Assembly (NCBI GenBank): GCA_045403215.1
Contig: JAXIOW010000112.1
Span: 1-9,859, forward strand
Direction of reading: 5' to 3'
DNA: 9,859 nt
Source: NS-12 sp045403215
GTDB taxonomy: Bacteria > Nitrospirota > Nitrospiria > Nitrospirales > NS-4
The translations under genes were made by a program, and so were the position numbers. Below, one piece after another: positions 8,712 to 9,859 of this stretch. The stretch's first letter is position 1. Each line of letters begins with the position of its first letter. The notes below the pieces were generated by a model, which saw only the letters and a program-made list of their open reading frames with translations, did not search any database and was not told where the DNA came from.

Positions 8712-9500
8712 TCACTTTCCGAAGAGTCCTTTGAGCCCCTCTACAGCCTTGGACCCAGTCTTTCCCGCTTCGGTGCCAATGCCCTTGGCCGCCTCGCCCA
8801 CGGCTTCGGCGCCCTTCTCCAGAAACTTGCCCGAGCCCGCTATCGCCTGGAGAGTGGCTTTGTTGAGCGCCGCGATCATTTCCGCCACTGCTTGTTGCAC
8901 GGTCGCCCCTTGCGACTCCTTCCCGATGTCCTTGAGATGGATGTCAGGGAGCGGGACCGTCAGACTCTGCCCCCGCAGACCGACGGCGCTCGCGTTGACG
9001 CGCCCGTTCCGCACGATGAAATGGTTGATCTGGACTTTCTTCTGATGGGCGCCGGCATCCGGGGCAGGCTGCGCGGCAGACCCGCGCCCGGTGATGGTCT
9101 TGAAGAACGCACCGATATTCTCTTGTATTCGTGCGATATTGCTCCCCATCACGGCCGTCTCATACGTCACTTCGGGAGCGTCCACCACAATTTCCTCAAT
9201 GATGAGCTTGTCCGTCAGTGCGGATCGCACGTTGACTTTGACACGGGCATCACCGAGATGGAACGCGCTGGGGGTTTGGTATTCCTTGGGATTGCCGATG
9301 ATGAGTCCTTTCACCCGCCCTTCGCCGGTCAGCAGCGATAACTGCACGGACTTCACGGTCACCGTCGTCCCGGTGATCTTGGGACCCGCTGCTTCGATCC
9401 CCGCCTTGACCATGGCATCCAGGTACAACGAGAAAACCACCAGGCCGATGACGAGCAGTAGCAGGATGCCGCCCACGCCGAAGAGCAGTATTTTTTTCAT
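8712..9500 (-). CDS. Membrane-anchored AsmA/DUF748-like periplasmic protein
   Basis: The 262-residue product has a lysine-preceded N-terminal membrane helix (about 4-27, ILLFGVGGILLLLVIGLVVF), followed by a predicted periplasmic part. The stretch from about 38 to 120 (GPKITGTTVTVKSVQLSLL, GEGRVKGLIIGNP, IIEEIVVDAPEVTYE) has the alternating beta-strand pattern of the N-terminal repeat in AsmA-like and DUF748 proteins. A Pro/Ala linker at about 140-152 leads to a second beta stretch (VQINHFIVRNGRVNASAV) and an alanine/glycine/lysine-rich amphipathic C-terminus (about 200-262). AsmA relatives span the periplasm and help move phospholipids or keep the outer membrane in order, but this one is short and its role is not defined. 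GGAGG at 9506-9510 (minus sense), 5 nt before the ATG, supports the start. The Nudix gene lies 78 nt upstream on the same strand. Confidence 0.72.
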   Translation of the reverse strand: MKKILLFGVGGILLLLVIGLVVFSLYLDAMVKAGIEAAGPKITGTTVTVKSVQLSLLTGEGRVKGLIIGNPKEYQTPSAFHLGDARVKVNVRSALTDKLIIEEIVVDAPEVTYETAVMGSNIARIQENIGAFFKTITGRGSAAQPAPDAGAHQKKVQINHFIVRNGRVNASAVGLRGQSLTVPLPDIHLKDIGKESQGATVQQAVAEMIAALNKATLQAIAGSGKFLEKGAEAVGEAAKGIGTEAGKTGSKAVEGLKGLFGK

Positions 9501-9578
9501 GCGAGCCTCCCGGGTTGTAGTCCTGAATTCTCAAGCGTACCGCAAAACGCCGTACTCCGCCAACCGCCGTCGTTCGAC

Positions 9579-9859
9579 CTACTCTCCTCCGATGTTCTCG
9601 CCGAGGAGCTGAATGTAGACGCATTGCAGACCCACGATCGTCTTCGCGTCCTTGATGACTCCTTCCCGGATCATGGCGATGGTCTGCTCCAGCGGGAACT
9701 CCGCAATCGCCAGCACCTCGTCATGCCCCAGGTTCTGCTTGCCCTTTTGAAGCTGCGTCGCCTTGTAGATGTGGATCACCTCGTCGGTGAAGCCCGGCGT
9801 CGTGTAGGCGCTCGTGACGAGGTCGAGTCGCCCGGCCTTATATCCTATTTCCTCCTCCA
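9579..9859 (-). CDS. Nudix hydrolase, probable ADP-ribose pyrophosphatase, 5'-partial
   Basis: The frame is open from the window edge to a TAG at 9579-9581, giving 92 visible C-terminal residues. It begins in the end of the Nudix box (EEEIGY, matching the EExGU part of the consensus; the two adjacent glutamates bind Mg2+ in the family). It continues with a stretch typical of NudF-type ADP-ribose pyrophosphatases (SAYTTPGFTDEVIHIYKATQL, about residues 18-38 of the visible part). Such enzymes split ADP-ribose into AMP and ribose 5-phosphate in the cytoplasm. A GTG at 9779 is in frame but would cut the domain, so it is internal and not the start. Substrate is inferred from family resemblance; other nucleotide-sugar substrates are possible. 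The gene may be co-transcribed with the AsmA-like gene, although 78 nt separate them. Confidence 0.85.
   Translation of the reverse strand, partial: EEEIGYKAGRLDLVTSAYTTPGFTDEVIHIYKATQLQKGKQNLGHDEVLAIAEFPLEQTIAMIREGVIKDAKTIVGLQCVYIQLLGENIGGE

Overview
The window is high-GC bacterial DNA, densely packed with chromosomal genes. It carries no rRNA, tRNA, CRISPR array, insertion sequence or phage gene that I can recognise. A single-chain glycine-cleavage P-protein, a succinate dehydrogenase/fumarate reductase flavoprotein, a membrane-anchored AsmA-like protein and a NudF-like hydrolase suit an environmental Gram-negative. Gene content and protein style remind me of Nitrospirota (Nitrospira-like), but this is an impression and not a proof of taxonomy.

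Layout, left to right. (1) Bases 1-218: the 3' end of an unrecognised gene on +. It converges on a 37-residue single-helix membrane protein on - (226-339). (2) Bases 429-3148: a tight three-gene + operon behind a TTGACA-N18-TATCCT promoter. Its products are a double zinc-site protein (466-942), a haem-oxygenase-fold diiron oxidase-like protein of the CADD/PqqC type (945-1661), and a methyltransferase with an N-terminal PqqD-like segment (1658-3148). Spacing is +2 nt, then a 4-nt overlap. (3) Bases 3152-5648: a - strand pair, an SdhA/FrdA-type flavoprotein followed by an exported cyclase/formamidase-fold metal hydrolase. (4) Bases 5649-5817: a divergent regulatory gap. (5) Bases 5818-8679: gcvP on +, starting at TTG. 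(6) Bases 8712-9859: on -, an AsmA-like anchored protein, preceded by the C-terminal part of a Nudix hydrolase cut by the window edge.

The part most likely to be an undescribed system is the 466-3148 operon. An oxidative HDO-fold enzyme, a methyltransferase carrying a peptide-recognition-like (PqqD/RRE-like) N-terminus, and a small protein with two identical CxxC-x17-CxxH zinc sites look like a dedicated modification pathway, for a peptide, a protein or a small cofactor. No precursor peptide is visible nearby, and the substrate is unknown. The remaining genes are housekeeping metabolism (glycine cleavage, TCA or reductive TCA, ADP-ribose turnover). The flavoprotein without its iron-sulfur and membrane partners is the oddest of these.
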